Assembly: GCF_015223355.1 (NCBI RefSeq)
Contig: NZ_JADFFK010000010.1
Location: 124,001-188,000 of the forward strand
Direction of reading: 5' to 3'
DNA: 64,000 nt
From: Salipiger mangrovisoli
GTDB taxonomy: Bacteria > Pseudomonadota > Alphaproteobacteria > Rhodobacterales > Rhodobacteraceae
Positions 1 through 8,621 of the stretch are shown here, piece after piece. Made by a program: the position numbers and the translations under genes. Under the pieces are notes generated by a model. The model worked only from the letters and a program-made list of their open reading frames with translations, did not search any database and was not told the DNA's origin. How positions within the stretch are numbered: the stretch's first letter is position 1; each line of letters begins with the position of its first letter.

Positions 1-680
1 GCCCGGCTCGGCGCTTCCTTGAGCGCCTCTCCCAGTTCCGCCACGGTCGAGGACACCATGCGCTGGCCCTCCTTGCTGACGTTCTCCGCCATCAGCGCGG
101 GGGTCTCGGGCGGCATCCCCGCCGCGATCAGCCGCTCGGCCAGCTTCGAGAAGGTGCGCCGCCCCATGTAAAGGCAGGTGACCGCCTCGGGATCCGCCAG
201 CGCGGCCATGTTCATCTGTTCGGGCAGCGCTCCCGTTACGTCATGGCCGGTGACGAATTGCAGGCGGCGCGCGGTGAGCCTGCGGGTCAGCGGCATCGCG
301 GCGGCGGCGGCGGCGGCAGACGCGGAGGTCACGCCCGGCACCACCTCGAAGGGAATACCCGCTGCGGTCACCGCGGCGATCTCTTCCTCGAGCCGTCCGA
401 AAATCCCCGCATCGCCCGACTTCAGCCGCACCACATGCTGACCGGCCAGCGCGTGATCCACCAGCAGCGCGCTGACGAACTCCTGCTTCGGCGACGGGCA
501 GCCAGCGCGCTTGCCGACGGCCACCATCTCGGTCCCGGCTGCGCAAAGCTCGAGGATCGGCCCCGAGGCAAGATCGTCGTAGAGCACCGCATCGGCCTTT
601 TGCAGGCATTTGAGCGCCCGCACGGTCAGAAGCTCGGGATCTCCGGGACCGGAGGAGACGAAACTGACAAAGCCGGACAT
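1..680 (-). CDS. cobA: Uroporphyrinogen-III C-methyltransferase (SUMT), 3' end outside window
   Basis: This enzyme transfers two methyl groups from S-adenosylmethionine to uroporphyrinogen III, giving precorrin-2, the entry to cobalamin and siroheme. The minus-strand frame is open from an ATG at 680 to the window edge (226 codons), so the C-terminus is missing. Visible family motifs are the N-terminal VSSGPGDPELLTVRAL loop, VVRLKSGDAGIFGRLEEE and VPGVTSA. The KSGDxGxFGRLEEE variant is, from memory, the alphaproteobacterial CobA form rather than the KGGDPFIFGRG of CysG. No cobalamin riboswitch could be recognised in the 170 bases before the next gene. The assignment is firm at the family level. 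Confidence 0.9.
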   Translation of the reverse strand, partial: MSGFVSFVSSGPGDPELLTVRALKCLQKADAVLYDDLASGPILELCAAGTEMVAVGKRAGCPSPKQEFVSALLVDHALAGQHVVRLKSGDAGIFGRLEEEIAAVTAAGIPFEVVPGVTSASAAAAAAAMPLTRRLTARRLQFVTGHDVTGALPEQMNMAALADPEAVTCLYMGRRTFSKLAERLIAAGMPPETPALMAENVSKEGQRMVSSTVAELGEALKEAPSR

Positions 681-796
681 GGGGCCTCCGCGATCGGGTC
701 AAGAATGCGTCCCGTGCTACGCCGCGCGCCGCGGCAGCGCAAGCAAGGCATCGCGCCATCCACCGGGAATCGCGCGTGAACTCGCGAAAATGCAAA

Positions 797-822
797 CGCC
801 CCGCACCTTGCGGCACGGGGCG
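797..822 (-). terminator. Rho-independent terminator of sodB
   Basis: Read on the minus strand, a cgccccg/cggggcg stem encloses a partly paired loop and is followed by tttgcatttt. It lies 28 bases past the sodB stop. A 14-base perfect palindrome (gtcgaacgttcgac, 822-835) sits between stop and stem. Confidence 0.7.
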
Positions 823-849
823 TCGAACGTTCGACCTGAGGTCAGGAAA

Positions 850-1449
850 TCACAGGCGCGAGGCCACGTTTTCCCAGTTCACCAGGTTGTCGAGGAAGTT
901 CGCCAGGTAGGCCGGGCGCTTGTTGCGGAAGTCGATGTAGTAGGAGTGCTCCCATACGTCGCAGCCCAGCAGCGCGGTCTGGCCGAAGCACAGCGGGTTC
1001 ACGCCGTTTTCGGTCTTGGTGATCTTCAGGCCACCGTCGGTGTCCTTGACCAGCCACGCCCAGCCCGAGCCGAACTGGCCGGCGCCGGCGGCGGCGAAGT
1101 CTTCCTTGAACTTGTCGAAGGTGCCGAAGGACTCGGCGATCGCCTTCTCCAGCTCACCCGGCATGGCGTTCTCGCCCGGGCCCATCATTTCCCAGAACTG
1201 GGTGTGGTTCCAGTGCTGCGAGGCGTTGTTGAAGATGCCGTTCTGGGCAACCGCGCCGGCCTGGTAGGTGCCCTTGACGATCTCTTCCAGCGACTTGCCG
1301 GCCCACTCGGTGCCCTCGACCAGCTTGTTCAGCGTGGTGACATAGGCGTTGTGGTGCAGGTCGTGGTGATACTCCAGCGTTTCCTTGGACATGCCCTTGG
1401 ACGCGAGCGCATCGTGGGCATAGGGAAGATCGGGAAGTTCAAAGGACAT
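850..1449 (-). CDS. sodB: Superoxide dismutase, iron type
   Basis: Dismutates superoxide to oxygen and hydrogen peroxide; probably cytoplasmic because there is no signal peptide. The product is 199 residues. The metal ligands are visible: His28 in YHHDLHHNAY, His82 in QHWNHTQFW, and Asp164 with His168 in DVWEHSYY; the active-site Tyr is Tyr36. Gln78, ahead of the second His, is at the position that supplies the iron-type active-site glutamine in the Escherichia coli enzyme, which favours Fe over Mn. The frame extends 90 bases upstream, but homology begins at MSFELPDLPY and the upstream stretch carries a promoter-like sequence, so the start at 1449 is preferred. Metal choice (Fe, Mn or either) is inferred only. 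Confidence 0.95.
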   Translation of the reverse strand: MSFELPDLPYAHDALASKGMSKETLEYHHDLHHNAYVTTLNKLVEGTEWAGKSLEEIVKGTYQAGAVAQNGIFNNASQHWNHTQFWEMMGPGENAMPGELEKAIAESFGTFDKFKEDFAAAGAGQFGSGWAWLVKDTDGGLKITKTENGVNPLCFGQTALLGCDVWEHSYYIDFRNKRPAYLANFLDNLVNWENVASRL

Positions 1450-1487
1450 ATGCGTTTCCTTTCGCCTGTCGGTAAAGTTTGGGTGTA

Positions 1488-1515
1488 TTCCTAGACCTGC
1501 CACACGCGAGGTCAA
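1488..1515 (-). promoter_or_regulatory. Possible sigma70-type promoter of sodB
   Basis: On the minus strand TTGACC (1510-1515) is separated by 16 bases from TAGGAA (1488-1493), about 40 bases before the sodB ATG. The match is reasonable but found by eye. Confidence 0.45.
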
Positions 1516-1539
1516 GCGAAGTCTGGTGTACCATCGCAC

Positions 1540-2055
1540 TCAGGGCTGTGCGGAAAGCTCGTCGAGAGGTTGTGCCTCGCACCGGCCATCTGCTTGAAAC
1601 ACCGAATCAAATCCGGCGGGGATGGCGGTGACGGTGACCTTCCCGCTCGCCTTGTCGATCCCCGCCCGGTAGAGCATCCTGCGGGTCTGCTGGCTGCCCG
1701 CTCCGACCGGGTAATCCCAGGTGAAACTGACCCGCGCCGTGCTCTCCGAGGCAACCTTGCCCCGGACCGGCAGTCCCGCGTTGTGATAAAGCGCCACCGG
1801 GTCCGAGATCACCACGCGCCCGGTCTCGGGATCATGGGCGATGAACAGGACGGGCGGCACCCAGCGCTGGCTGTAGGCCACGCGCAGCTGGCACAGGTAG
1901 CCCACTGCCTTGTCCGAGATCGACTCTGCCGCCGCCTGATCGCCGACCTGATCGCCCACCAGCTTCAGCGCATCGGGCGCCGGGCTCGCAGCCGCCGGGG
2001 CCAACTGCAGGGCAACGCCCAGCGTGATGGCCACGGCACGTGCCAAACCTCTCAT
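1540..2055 (-). CDS. Secreted protein of unknown function
   Basis: The 171-residue product starts with a typical Sec signal peptide (MRGLARAVAIT then a hydrophobic stretch to ATAA-like small residues near residue 24). The mature part is about 145 residues, contains two cysteines (one in YLCQL, one in GRCEAQP near the C-terminus) that could form a disulfide, and has no motif I recognise. The open frame begins 21 codons earlier, but the signal peptide fixes the start at the ATG at 2055. It is in the same orientation as sodB and the sox genes, with 90 bases to sodB's start and 74 to soxG's stop; co-transcription is possible but not shown. Confidence 0.7.
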   Translation of the reverse strand: MRGLARAVAITLGVALQLAPAAASPAPDALKLVGDQVGDQAAAESISDKAVGYLCQLRVAYSQRWVPPVLFIAHDPETGRVVISDPVALYHNAGLPVRGKVASESTARVSFTWDYPVGAGSQQTRRMLYRAGIDKASGKVTVTAIPAGFDSVFQADGRCEAQPLDELSAQP

Positions 2056-2129
2056 CCAAGCACCCCTCTTGCGCACATTCACCAAGCTGACGCTACGGGT
2101 GCCCGCCCGTCGGCGCAATGCGAAGTCAT

Positions 2130-2714
2130 TCAGAAATACCCGAAATCCGGAGCATTTCTCGCCGCACCGCCGAGCAGCCGGAAGGCGTAGTCGGCAACCG
2201 AACGGAAACAGAGAACCTCTGCCTCCTCCTCCGAGATCACCCGGATCGCGGCCGCGGTCTGAGCGATCCGCGTCCGCCGCAGGCTGCCCGGTGCGAGCAT
2301 CGCTGGCGACATGTCCACCGGGGTCAGCCGCGCCAGCGCCTCGCGCATCTGCGGTCCTGTCAGCAGCAGCCGCACCCGCATGTCCGATACATCCTGCACC
2401 AGCGCGTGCACAGCCCGCCCGTCAAGCTCGGCCTGAAGCCTTGGTGCGGCCTGCCGCGCCTCGGCATAGGGCAAGAGCAGCAGCAGCTCGTCCGGCGCCA
2501 TCCACAGCAGCGTGCGGCCGTCGCCGCCGCGCGCCTGCCAGACTGTCGGAAGCGGGCACCCCGCCAGCGCGGCGACAGGCCCGGTGAACGCGGGATCGGA
2601 CAGATCGCCGCGCAGGGCGATCATCCCCGTCGGGCCCGCCTCGCGCACGGTCAGCGCCCCCTCGGAAGACGCGCCCATGAGCGGGCTGACCGGCTCAGGA
2701 TAGCTCTCAGACAT
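2130..2714 (-). CDS. soxG: Sarcosine oxidase gamma subunit
   Basis: Smallest-but-one subunit of heterotetrameric sarcosine oxidase, which oxidises sarcosine to glycine and transfers the methyl carbon to tetrahydrofolate. The 194-residue product has the length and composition of SoxG and the family-like stretches WMAPDELLLLLP and VQDVSDMRVRLLLTGP. The start at 2714 (MSESYPEP) overlaps the end of soxA by 8 bases, indicating translational coupling; the open frame continues seven codons further upstream but that would deepen the overlap. It is the last gene of the soxDAG unit. Confidence 0.9.
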   Translation of the reverse strand: MSESYPEPVSPLMGASSEGALTVREAGPTGMIALRGDLSDPAFTGPVAALAGCPLPTVWQARGGDGRTLLWMAPDELLLLLPYAEARQAAPRLQAELDGRAVHALVQDVSDMRVRLLLTGPQMREALARLTPVDMSPAMLAPGSLRRTRIAQTAAAIRVISEEEAEVLCFRSVADYAFRLLGGAARNAPDFGYF

Positions 2715-5700
2715 CGTTCCTTGCCCCCTCGGCATCGTAGAAGACCGGGCTCACGATCGTCGCCGTGAGCGTTGTCTTCGCCTCGTCGGCCGCGTCGTAA
2801 TCGTCGGTGGTGAAGGTCAGTTCCTCGCCGATGCGCTGCGGCCCGTCCAGCACCAGCGCCATGGCGATGCCACGCCCCAGCGTCGGCGAGAAGTAGGACG
2901 AGGTCACCCGGCCCTGCGTGTTGCGCTGGCCGTTGGCGTTCTTGCCGGGTGCCAGCGCCAGCGCCCCCGTGGGCAGCACGCCGCCATCGGGGGTTTGCAG
3001 CCCGACCAGCTTCCAGCGGTTCGGATCGGCCATGTGCACGCGCTCCTGCGCCCGCTTGCCGAGGAAGTCCTCTTTCTTTTTTGAAATCGCCCAGCCAAGG
3101 TTCAGGTCCTGCGGGATCACCGTGCCGTCGGTCTCGTCGCCGATCATGATGAAGCCCTTCTCGGCCCGCATCACGTGCAGCGCCTCGGTGCCGTAGGGCG
3201 TGACGTCCCATTCGGCGCCGAGTTCGAGCAATTTGCCCCAGAAGGCGCGCCCGAGGTTCGCCGGAACCGCCACCTCGTAGCTCAGCTCGCCCGAGAAGGA
3301 GATCCGGTAGACCCGCGCCGGGAAACCGCCAAGCGTGCCCTCGGCGAAAGTCATGAAGGGCAGCACCTCGCGGCTGAGGTCCATGCCGCCGAGCTTTTCC
3401 AGCAGCCTGCGCGCCTCGGGTCCGACAACCGCGACCTGCGCGTATTGCTCGGTGATGTTGGCGGTGTAGACTCGCCAGTCAAACCATTCACATTGCAGCC
3501 AGTCTTCCATGTGAGCATGGATGCGTTCGGCACCGCCGGTGGTGGTGTGACAGAGCCAGCTGTCCTCGGACAGGCGTGCGACGACCCCGTCGTCGATCAG
3601 GAAGCCATTCTCGTTGCACATCAGCCCGTACCGGCATTTCCCGAGCGGCAGCGTGCTCATCATGTTGGTATAGAGCATGTCGAGGAAGCGCCCCGCGTCC
3701 GGCCCCTTCACCACGATCTTGCCAAGCGTCGAGGCGTCGAGCAGCCCGAGGCTGCGGCGGGTGGCGAGGATCTCTCGGTTCACCGCCATCTCGGTGGTCT
3801 CGCCCGGACGGCGGTAGCAATAGGGTCTGCGCCAATGCCCGACAGGTTCCCATTGCGCCCCATTGGCGTCATGCCAGGCGTCCATCGGCGTGCGCCGCAG
3901 CGGCTGGAACAGCGCGCCGCGGGCCTCGCCGGTGATCGCGCCGAATGAGATCGGCGTGTAGGGCGGCCGGAAGGTGGTGGTGCCGACCTGCGGGATCGGC
4001 TCACCCAACGCATCAGAAAGAACCGCAAGTCCATTGATATTGCTGAGTTTACCCTGATCCGTGGCCATGCCGAGCGTGGTATAGCGCTTGGCGTGTTCGA
4101 CGCTTTCGTAGCCCTCGCGCGCGGCGAGTTGCAGGTCAGAGACCTTTACGTCGTTCTGATAGTCGAGGAAGGCTTTCATGCGCAGGTCGGGCGTCGCCCT
4201 GGCAGGCACGATCCACAGCGGCATGAGCGCGGACTCGGCGACCTCCTGCCCCAGCGGCACGCGGATATCGCCGACCTCACACCCAACTTTAAGAGCCGCG
4301 CTTTTTCCTGCCTTCACCGCATCTTGCAGCAAGTTCCTCAGCGTCAACTCGCCATTCGCAGAGCCGGCGGGGACTACCATGGCCTGCCCATCGGCACCGG
4401 TCGGCGGGCGCGCGGGATCGGGGCGGAAGAAGGCCCCCGCCTCGTCCCAGCGCAGCTTGCCGCCGCAATGCGACCAGAGATGCACCACCGGTGACCAGCC
4501 GCCGGACATGGCCACCGCGTCGCAGGGGATGTCCTCGAGCACGTTGCCCGTGCCGTCAGCGAGACAGCTGTGCACCGTCCGCACCCGCTTGCCGCCGCTG
4601 ACCCTGGCGATGGCGCGGCCGGGATCGACGCGGATGCCCTTCTCGCGCACCTGGACCATCAGCGCGCCGCCCCCCATCTGCCGCGCATCGAGCACGCGCA
4701 CCACCTCGACCCCGGCCTCCGCCAGCACCAGCGCCGTGCGATAGCCGTCGTCGTTGTTGGTCACCAGCACCACGCGCTGGCCCGGTGTCACACCGTAGTT
4801 GACCACGTAATCGCGCATCGCCGAAGCCAGCATGACCCCCGGCACATCATTGCCCGCGAAGCTCAGCGGGCGTTCGATGGCACCGGTCGCGGTGACGATC
4901 TGCCGGGCGCGGATGCGCCAGAGCCGGTGGCGGGGCCCGATGCTGCCCGGTGCGTGGTCGGTCAGCCGCTCGTAGCCAAGCACATAGCCATGGTCCTGCA
5001 CCGCAGCGCCCATGCAGCGCGCGATGCGGCGCAGGTTGGGCAGCGCGTCAAGCGCGCCGAGGGTCTTCTCGACCCACTCCTCCGTAGAAACTCCGTCAAT
5101 CGTGCCGCCATCGACCGGCGCGCGGCCGCCCCAATGCGCCGACTGCTCGATCAGCAAAACCTGCGCGCCGCTTTCGGCCGCGACCTTCGCCGCTTGAAGC
5201 CCGGCGACGCCGCCCCCGATCACCAGCACGTCCACATGGACATGGAAATGCTCGTAGGTGTCGGCATCGCGGCTTTCCGGGTGCGGCGCCTTGCCGAGAC
5301 CGGCGGCGCGGCGGATGACCGGCTCGTAGAGGTGTTTCCAGAACGCGCGCGGCCAGAGGAAGGTCTTGTAGTAGAACCCCGCCGGCAGGACGCGCGAGAG
5401 CGCCGCGTTCACCGCACCGACATCCTGCTCGAGGCTTGGCCAGCGGTTCTGGCTCTCGGCGGTCAGCCCGTCGAAAAGCTCGGTGGTTGTGGCGCGCTGG
5501 TTCGGCTCGAAGCGCGGGCCGGTGCCGAGCCCGACCAGCGCGTTCGGCTCCTCGGCGCCCGAGGCGACCACGCCGCGCGGGCGGTGATACTTGAAACTGC
5601 GCCCGACCAGCAGGCGGTCGTTGGCGAGCAGCGCCGAGGCGAGCGTGTCGCCGGGATGGGCGCTCATCGACTCGCCGTCGAAGGTGAAGCGGATCTTGCG

Positions 5701-5745
5701 CGTGCGGTCGAGGAAGCGGCCGCCGCCGGCCAGACGGGTACTCAT
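2707..5745 (-). CDS. soxA: Sarcosine oxidase alpha subunit
   Basis: The large catalytic-scaffold subunit (1012 residues) of heterotetrameric sarcosine oxidase. Domains in order: an N-terminal ferredoxin-like fold without cluster cysteines (about 1-100), a pyridine-nucleotide-disulfide oxidoreductase fold with the dinucleotide loop GGGVAGLQAAK near residue 177 that binds NAD, and a C-terminal GcvT-like folate-binding domain (about 600-1000) where the methylene group is captured by tetrahydrofolate. The ATG at 5745 (MSTRLAGGGRF) is chosen because family homology starts there; an extension of 55 codons runs through the soxD-soxA spacer and is Arg-rich non-homologous sequence. Preceded by soxD after 82 bases and overlapped by soxG. 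Confidence 0.95.
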   Translation of the reverse strand: MSTRLAGGGRFLDRTRKIRFTFDGESMSAHPGDTLASALLANDRLLVGRSFKYHRPRGVVASGAEEPNALVGLGTGPRFEPNQRATTTELFDGLTAESQNRWPSLEQDVGAVNAALSRVLPAGFYYKTFLWPRAFWKHLYEPVIRRAAGLGKAPHPESRDADTYEHFHVHVDVLVIGGGVAGLQAAKVAAESGAQVLLIEQSAHWGGRAPVDGGTIDGVSTEEWVEKTLGALDALPNLRRIARCMGAAVQDHGYVLGYERLTDHAPGSIGPRHRLWRIRARQIVTATGAIERPLSFAGNDVPGVMLASAMRDYVVNYGVTPGQRVVLVTNNDDGYRTALVLAEAGVEVVRVLDARQMGGGALMVQVREKGIRVDPGRAIARVSGGKRVRTVHSCLADGTGNVLEDIPCDAVAMSGGWSPVVHLWSHCGGKLRWDEAGAFFRPDPARPPTGADGQAMVVPAGSANGELTLRNLLQDAVKAGKSAALKVGCEVGDIRVPLGQEVAESALMPLWIVPARATPDLRMKAFLDYQNDVKVSDLQLAAREGYESVEHAKRYTTLGMATDQGKLSNINGLAVLSDALGEPIPQVGTTTFRPPYTPISFGAITGEARGALFQPLRRTPMDAWHDANGAQWEPVGHWRRPYCYRRPGETTEMAVNREILATRRSLGLLDASTLGKIVVKGPDAGRFLDMLYTNMMSTLPLGKCRYGLMCNENGFLIDDGVVARLSEDSWLCHTTTGGAERIHAHMEDWLQCEWFDWRVYTANITEQYAQVAVVGPEARRLLEKLGGMDLSREVLPFMTFAEGTLGGFPARVYRISFSGELSYEVAVPANLGRAFWGKLLELGAEWDVTPYGTEALHVMRAEKGFIMIGDETDGTVIPQDLNLGWAISKKKEDFLGKRAQERVHMADPNRWKLVGLQTPDGGVLPTGALALAPGKNANGQRNTQGRVTSSYFSPTLGRGIAMALVLDGPQRIGEELTFTTDDYDAADEAKTTLTATIVSPVFYDAEGARNDV

Positions 5746-5800
5746 CTGCGGAACCTCGTGCACGTGGACCCGGCGGCGTCCCCGGTGGCGGGGCCCTGCG

Positions 5801-5826
5801 CGGGCGTATTTGGAAAGAGAAGAAGG
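5801..5826 (+). repeat. Dispersed intergenic motif, copy 1
   Basis: Reads ggcgtatttggaaagagaag and continues to agg, in the 82-base spacer between soxD and soxA. Related copies lie at 29549, 32782, 38851, 42477 and 57296. Shared core is C/GGC-GTATTT or GGATATTT followed after a few bases by AGAAGAA. Confidence 0.5.
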
Positions 5827-5827
5827 C

Positions 5828-6151
5828 TCATGCGGGCACCTGCCAATCGGGGTGACGGGCGCGGATGCGGGCGATGATCTCCTCGGGCGGCTGCGGCAGG
5901 CGCGCGGCATAGGTGCCGTAGACCTCCATAGTCACGCTGTCGCGCGCGGCGAGGAACCACTTGCCGCAGCCATAGGCGTGGCGCCAGCGTTCCAGCACCG
6001 GGCCCTTGGCCGCGTGGCGGTTGAACAGGTAGCCCTCGAACTCGGCGTCGCTGCTGCCGGGACCAAAGCGTTTCAGATGCGCCTCGCCGCCGGGGGCGAG
6101 CTCGATCTCCGCGGCCTCGAGGCCGCAGCAGGGACAGGGGAGGATCAGCAT
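5828..6151 (-). CDS. soxD: Sarcosine oxidase delta subunit
   Basis: The 107-residue zinc-binding subunit of heterotetrameric sarcosine oxidase. The N-terminal MLILPCPCCG supplies Cys6, Cys8 and Cys9, and a further HAYGCGKWF segment supplies a later His and Cys, matching the zinc site of the family. The ATG at 6151 gives the canonical MLILPCP start; twelve more codons upstream are open but unconserved. It is the first gene of the soxDAG unit; a strong terminator lies immediately upstream (6188-6223), so soxD probably has its own promoter and is not co-transcribed with soxB. Confidence 0.93.
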   Translation of the reverse strand: MLILPCPCCGLEAAEIELAPGGEAHLKRFGPGSSDAEFEGYLFNRHAAKGPVLERWRHAYGCGKWFLAARDSVTMEVYGTYAARLPQPPEEIIARIRARHPDWQVPA

Positions 6152-6187
6152 CGGATTGCTCCGTTTCGGGGGGTGGGCGCCGGGCAC

Positions 6188-6223
6188 GCAAAAGGCCCGG
6201 CCACCGCTGCGGGGCCGGGCCTT
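6188..6223 (-). terminator. Strong rho-independent terminator between the 133-residue gene and soxD
   Basis: An 11-base-pair perfect stem (aaggcccggcc at 6192-6202 with ggccgggcctt at 6213-6223) is followed on the minus strand by a short T run. It sits 43 bases after the stop of the upstream minus-strand gene and 36 bases before soxD, so it should separate their transcripts. Confidence 0.75.
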
Positions 6224-6265
6224 CCAGTGAGGCTGGACGTCGCGCCGGGGACGGCGCGGCGCGGG

Positions 6266-6667
6266 TCAGTTGCCGCCGTTGGTCGTGTCGGTTGCGGCAC
6301 CATCGGCCGGGGCCGTCTCGACGGGTGCGGCATCGCTCGGAGCGGCCTCGGGAGCGGTTTCGACCGGAGCTGCGGGCTCGGCCGGAGCGGTCTCGACCGG
6401 GGCTGCGCCGGCATCGGGTGCGCTGCCGTCCTGGATGGTGACGTTGACGTCATCGGCCGGGGCCGGCGCGCTGTCGTCGCTGCCGCCGAACATTGCCCAG
6501 GCCAGAACGGCCAGGACCACGACAACGATGCCGAGGATGAAGGCCATGCCGGCGCCGGCGCCGCTCTTCGTGGTGGTCGTGGTCGTGGTTGTCGTGTGAT
6601 CGCGCGCCGGACGCGACTCGAGGCGGGGATCGCGCGGGGTGCGGGTGTCGGTGGTGTAATCGGACAT
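6266..6667 (-). CDS. Single-pass membrane protein with Ala/Pro/Glu-rich tail
   Basis: The 133-residue product begins MSDYTTDTRTPRDPR, has a run of nine threonines, one transmembrane helix (about residues 40-60, MAFILGIVVVVLAVLAW), then an acidic, repetitive tail built on VETAPAEPAAP-like units that would face the periplasm. No enzymatic motif is visible and the function is unknown. The frame is open further upstream, but the ATG at 6667 is preceded on the minus strand by an aggagaa-like binding site. It is inserted between soxB and soxD and ends at a strong terminator. Confidence 0.65.
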   Translation of the reverse strand: MSDYTTDTRTPRDPRLESRPARDHTTTTTTTTTKSGAGAGMAFILGIVVVVLAVLAWAMFGGSDDSAPAPADDVNVTIQDGSAPDAGAAPVETAPAEPAAPVETAPEAAPSDAAPVETAPADGAATDTTNGGN

Positions 6668-6933
6668 TTCTCTTCTCCAGTGCATAGCGTGACTGGGGAG
6701 AGAACGCGGCTTGGCTGACGGCAGTTCCGGAAGCCCTGCGCCATGCTCCATTTTCCGCCTAGCGATGAGGCAGCGACGGTGGTTCGCCGCCTCAAATCGC
6801 GGCGCAAGCGGTAATTACACGCGGATGTCAGCACTGCGATGTCGCAGAACAATGGAGCGGGCCGCACGGGACCTATCCTGAGGGACCCAAGGGCGCATCC
6901 CGGCCCAGACGCGCCCGACACCAAGGAGGCCCC

Positions 6934-7350
6934 ATGAGCAGACTTCTGACCCTGACCCTGACCAGCCGTCGCGGACGCCGCTACCCGCTGGAGCTGTTCA
7001 CCCGCGACACCGAGCTTGCCGAGGAAGGCGCGGTCTACATGCTGCTGCGCCTGCCCGAGGGCCGCGCCGTGCAGGCGCAAATCCTCTACGTCGGCGAGAC
7101 CTGCGCGCTCGGCACGCAGCTCGAGCGCGACAAGCTGCCCGGCGGAGCCTGGGCGCGGGCGAACGAGCTGGGGTTCGACACCATCGGGGCGGTCGCCCTG
7201 GCGCGCCCCGAGGACCGTCACGCCGTGGCGCTGGAATTCATCCAGAGCTGGCACCCGCCGTGCAACGACGGACAGGGCAGCCAGGCCGGTCTCATGGAGC
7301 TGGCCGCGCCGCTGCCGGTGACGCTGCCGCGCGGCAGCACCCGCCACTGA
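6934..7350 (+). CDS. Small GIY-YIG-like protein
   Basis: The 138-residue product has AVYMLL near residue 36 and ILYVGET about 17 residues later, followed by an Arg and, near the end, ALEFIQSWHPPCN. The order AVY...YVG...R...E...PPCN resembles the GIY-YIG nuclease fold, where the two tripeptides form the central strands and the Glu binds metal. This is my reading, not a database match, and the protein could be a catalytically inactive relative. An excellent ribosome-binding site (aaggagg, 6923-6929) precedes the ATG. It is on the plus strand between minus-strand sox genes, ends 27 bases from the soxB stop (convergent), and so interrupts the sox locus. Confidence 0.65.
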   Translation: MSRLLTLTLTSRRGRRYPLELFTRDTELAEEGAVYMLLRLPEGRAVQAQILYVGETCALGTQLERDKLPGGAWARANELGFDTIGAVALARPEDRHAVALEFIQSWHPPCNDGQGSQAGLMELAAPLPVTLPRGSTRH

Positions 7351-7376
7351 CGGCGCATATCGGGGGCGTCGCGCGG

Positions 7377-8621
7377 TCAATGCGCCACCCCGGCCGCGAC
7401 GCTCTCATCGATGAAGCGGCCCTCGCGGAAGCGGTCGAGCCCGAACTCGGCGGTCAGCGGTGAATGCCCCTTGACCATCAGCTCGGCGAACCCCCAGCCC
7501 GAGCCGGGGATCGCCTTGAAGCCGCCGGTGCCCCAGCCGCAGTTCAGGAAGCAGTTCTCGAGCGGCGTCTTCGACAGGATTGGCGAGCGGTCGCCGGTGA
7601 CATCGACGATGCCGCCCCATTGCCGCAGCATCTTGAGGCGGCTGATCATCGGGAAGGTCTCGGTCAGCGCGCGCACGGTTTCCTCGATGTGCTGGAAAGA
7701 GCCGCGCTGCGTGTAGTTGACGAAGCCGTCGGTGCCGCCGCCGATCACCATCTCGCCCTTGTCGGACTGGCTCATGTAGCCGTGCACCGTGTTGGCCATG
7801 ACCACCACGTCCATGCAGGGCTTGATCGGCTCCGACACCAGCGCCTGCAGCGCGACGGATTCGATCGGCAGCCGGAAGCCCGCCTTCTCGGCCATCACGC
7901 CGGAATGCCCGGCGACGACGATGCCGAGCTTGTCGCAGTCGATCTCGCCCCTGCTGGTGGTCACGCCCTGGACCTTGCCGCCCTCGGCGCGCACGGCGGT
8001 GACCTCGCAGTTCTGGAGGATGTCCATGCCCATGTCCGAGCAGGCCCGCGCGTAGCCCCAGGCCACGGCGTCATGCCGCGCGGTGCCGCCGCGCGCCTGC
8101 CAGAGAGCGCCGAGCACCGGGTAGCGCGGCCCCTCGATGTTCATGATCGGGCAGAGCCGCTTCACCTCGCGCGGGCCGATCATCTCGGTCTCGATGCCCT
8201 GGAGGCGGTTGGCGTGCACCGTGCGCTGGTAGCCGCGCAGCTCGTGTTCCGTCTGCGCCAGCATCATCACGCCGCGCGGGCTGAACATGACGTTGTAGTT
8301 GAGGTCCTGGCTCAGCCCCTCGTAGAGCGAGCGCGCCTTCTCGTAGATCGCGGCGGAAGGATCCTGCAGGTAGTTCGAGCGAATGATCGTGGTGTTGCGC
8401 CCGGTGTTGCCGCCGCCGAGCCAGCCCTTCTCGAGGATCGCCACATCGGTGATGCCGAAGTTTTTACCAAGGTAATAGGCGGTCGCGAGCCCGTGCCCGC
8501 CCGCACCGACGATCACCACCTGGTAACGGCGCTTCGGCTCGGGCTTGCGCCAGGCGCGGGCCCAGCCGGTGTGATAGCGTGCCGCCTCGCGGGCGATGGC
8601 AAAGACCGAATAGCGTTTCAT
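7377..8621 (-). CDS. soxB: Sarcosine oxidase beta subunit
   Basis: The FAD- and FMN-binding catalytic subunit (414 residues) that oxidises sarcosine. The N-terminal region carries the Rossmann FAD loop VVIVGAGGHGLATAYYL (about residues 33-49) and the GGNTGRN segment. RHDAVAWGYAR near residue 183 contains the His that in characterised heterotetrameric enzymes forms the covalent FMN link. The C-terminal GWGTGGFKAIPGSGWGFAELM is typical of the DAO superfamily. The start at 8621 (MKRYSVFAIAREA) is the family start; a long upstream extension overlaps ccmI's leader and is spurious. In most relatives soxB directly precedes soxD; here two genes and a terminator lie between them. Confidence 0.95.
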   Translation of the reverse strand: MKRYSVFAIAREAARYHTGWARAWRKPEPKRRYQVVIVGAGGHGLATAYYLGKNFGITDVAILEKGWLGGGNTGRNTTIIRSNYLQDPSAAIYEKARSLYEGLSQDLNYNVMFSPRGVMMLAQTEHELRGYQRTVHANRLQGIETEMIGPREVKRLCPIMNIEGPRYPVLGALWQARGGTARHDAVAWGYARACSDMGMDILQNCEVTAVRAEGGKVQGVTTSRGEIDCDKLGIVVAGHSGVMAEKAGFRLPIESVALQALVSEPIKPCMDVVVMANTVHGYMSQSDKGEMVIGGGTDGFVNYTQRGSFQHIEETVRALTETFPMISRLKMLRQWGGIVDVTGDRSPILSKTPLENCFLNCGWGTGGFKAIPGSGWGFAELMVKGHSPLTAEFGLDRFREGRFIDESVAAGVAH

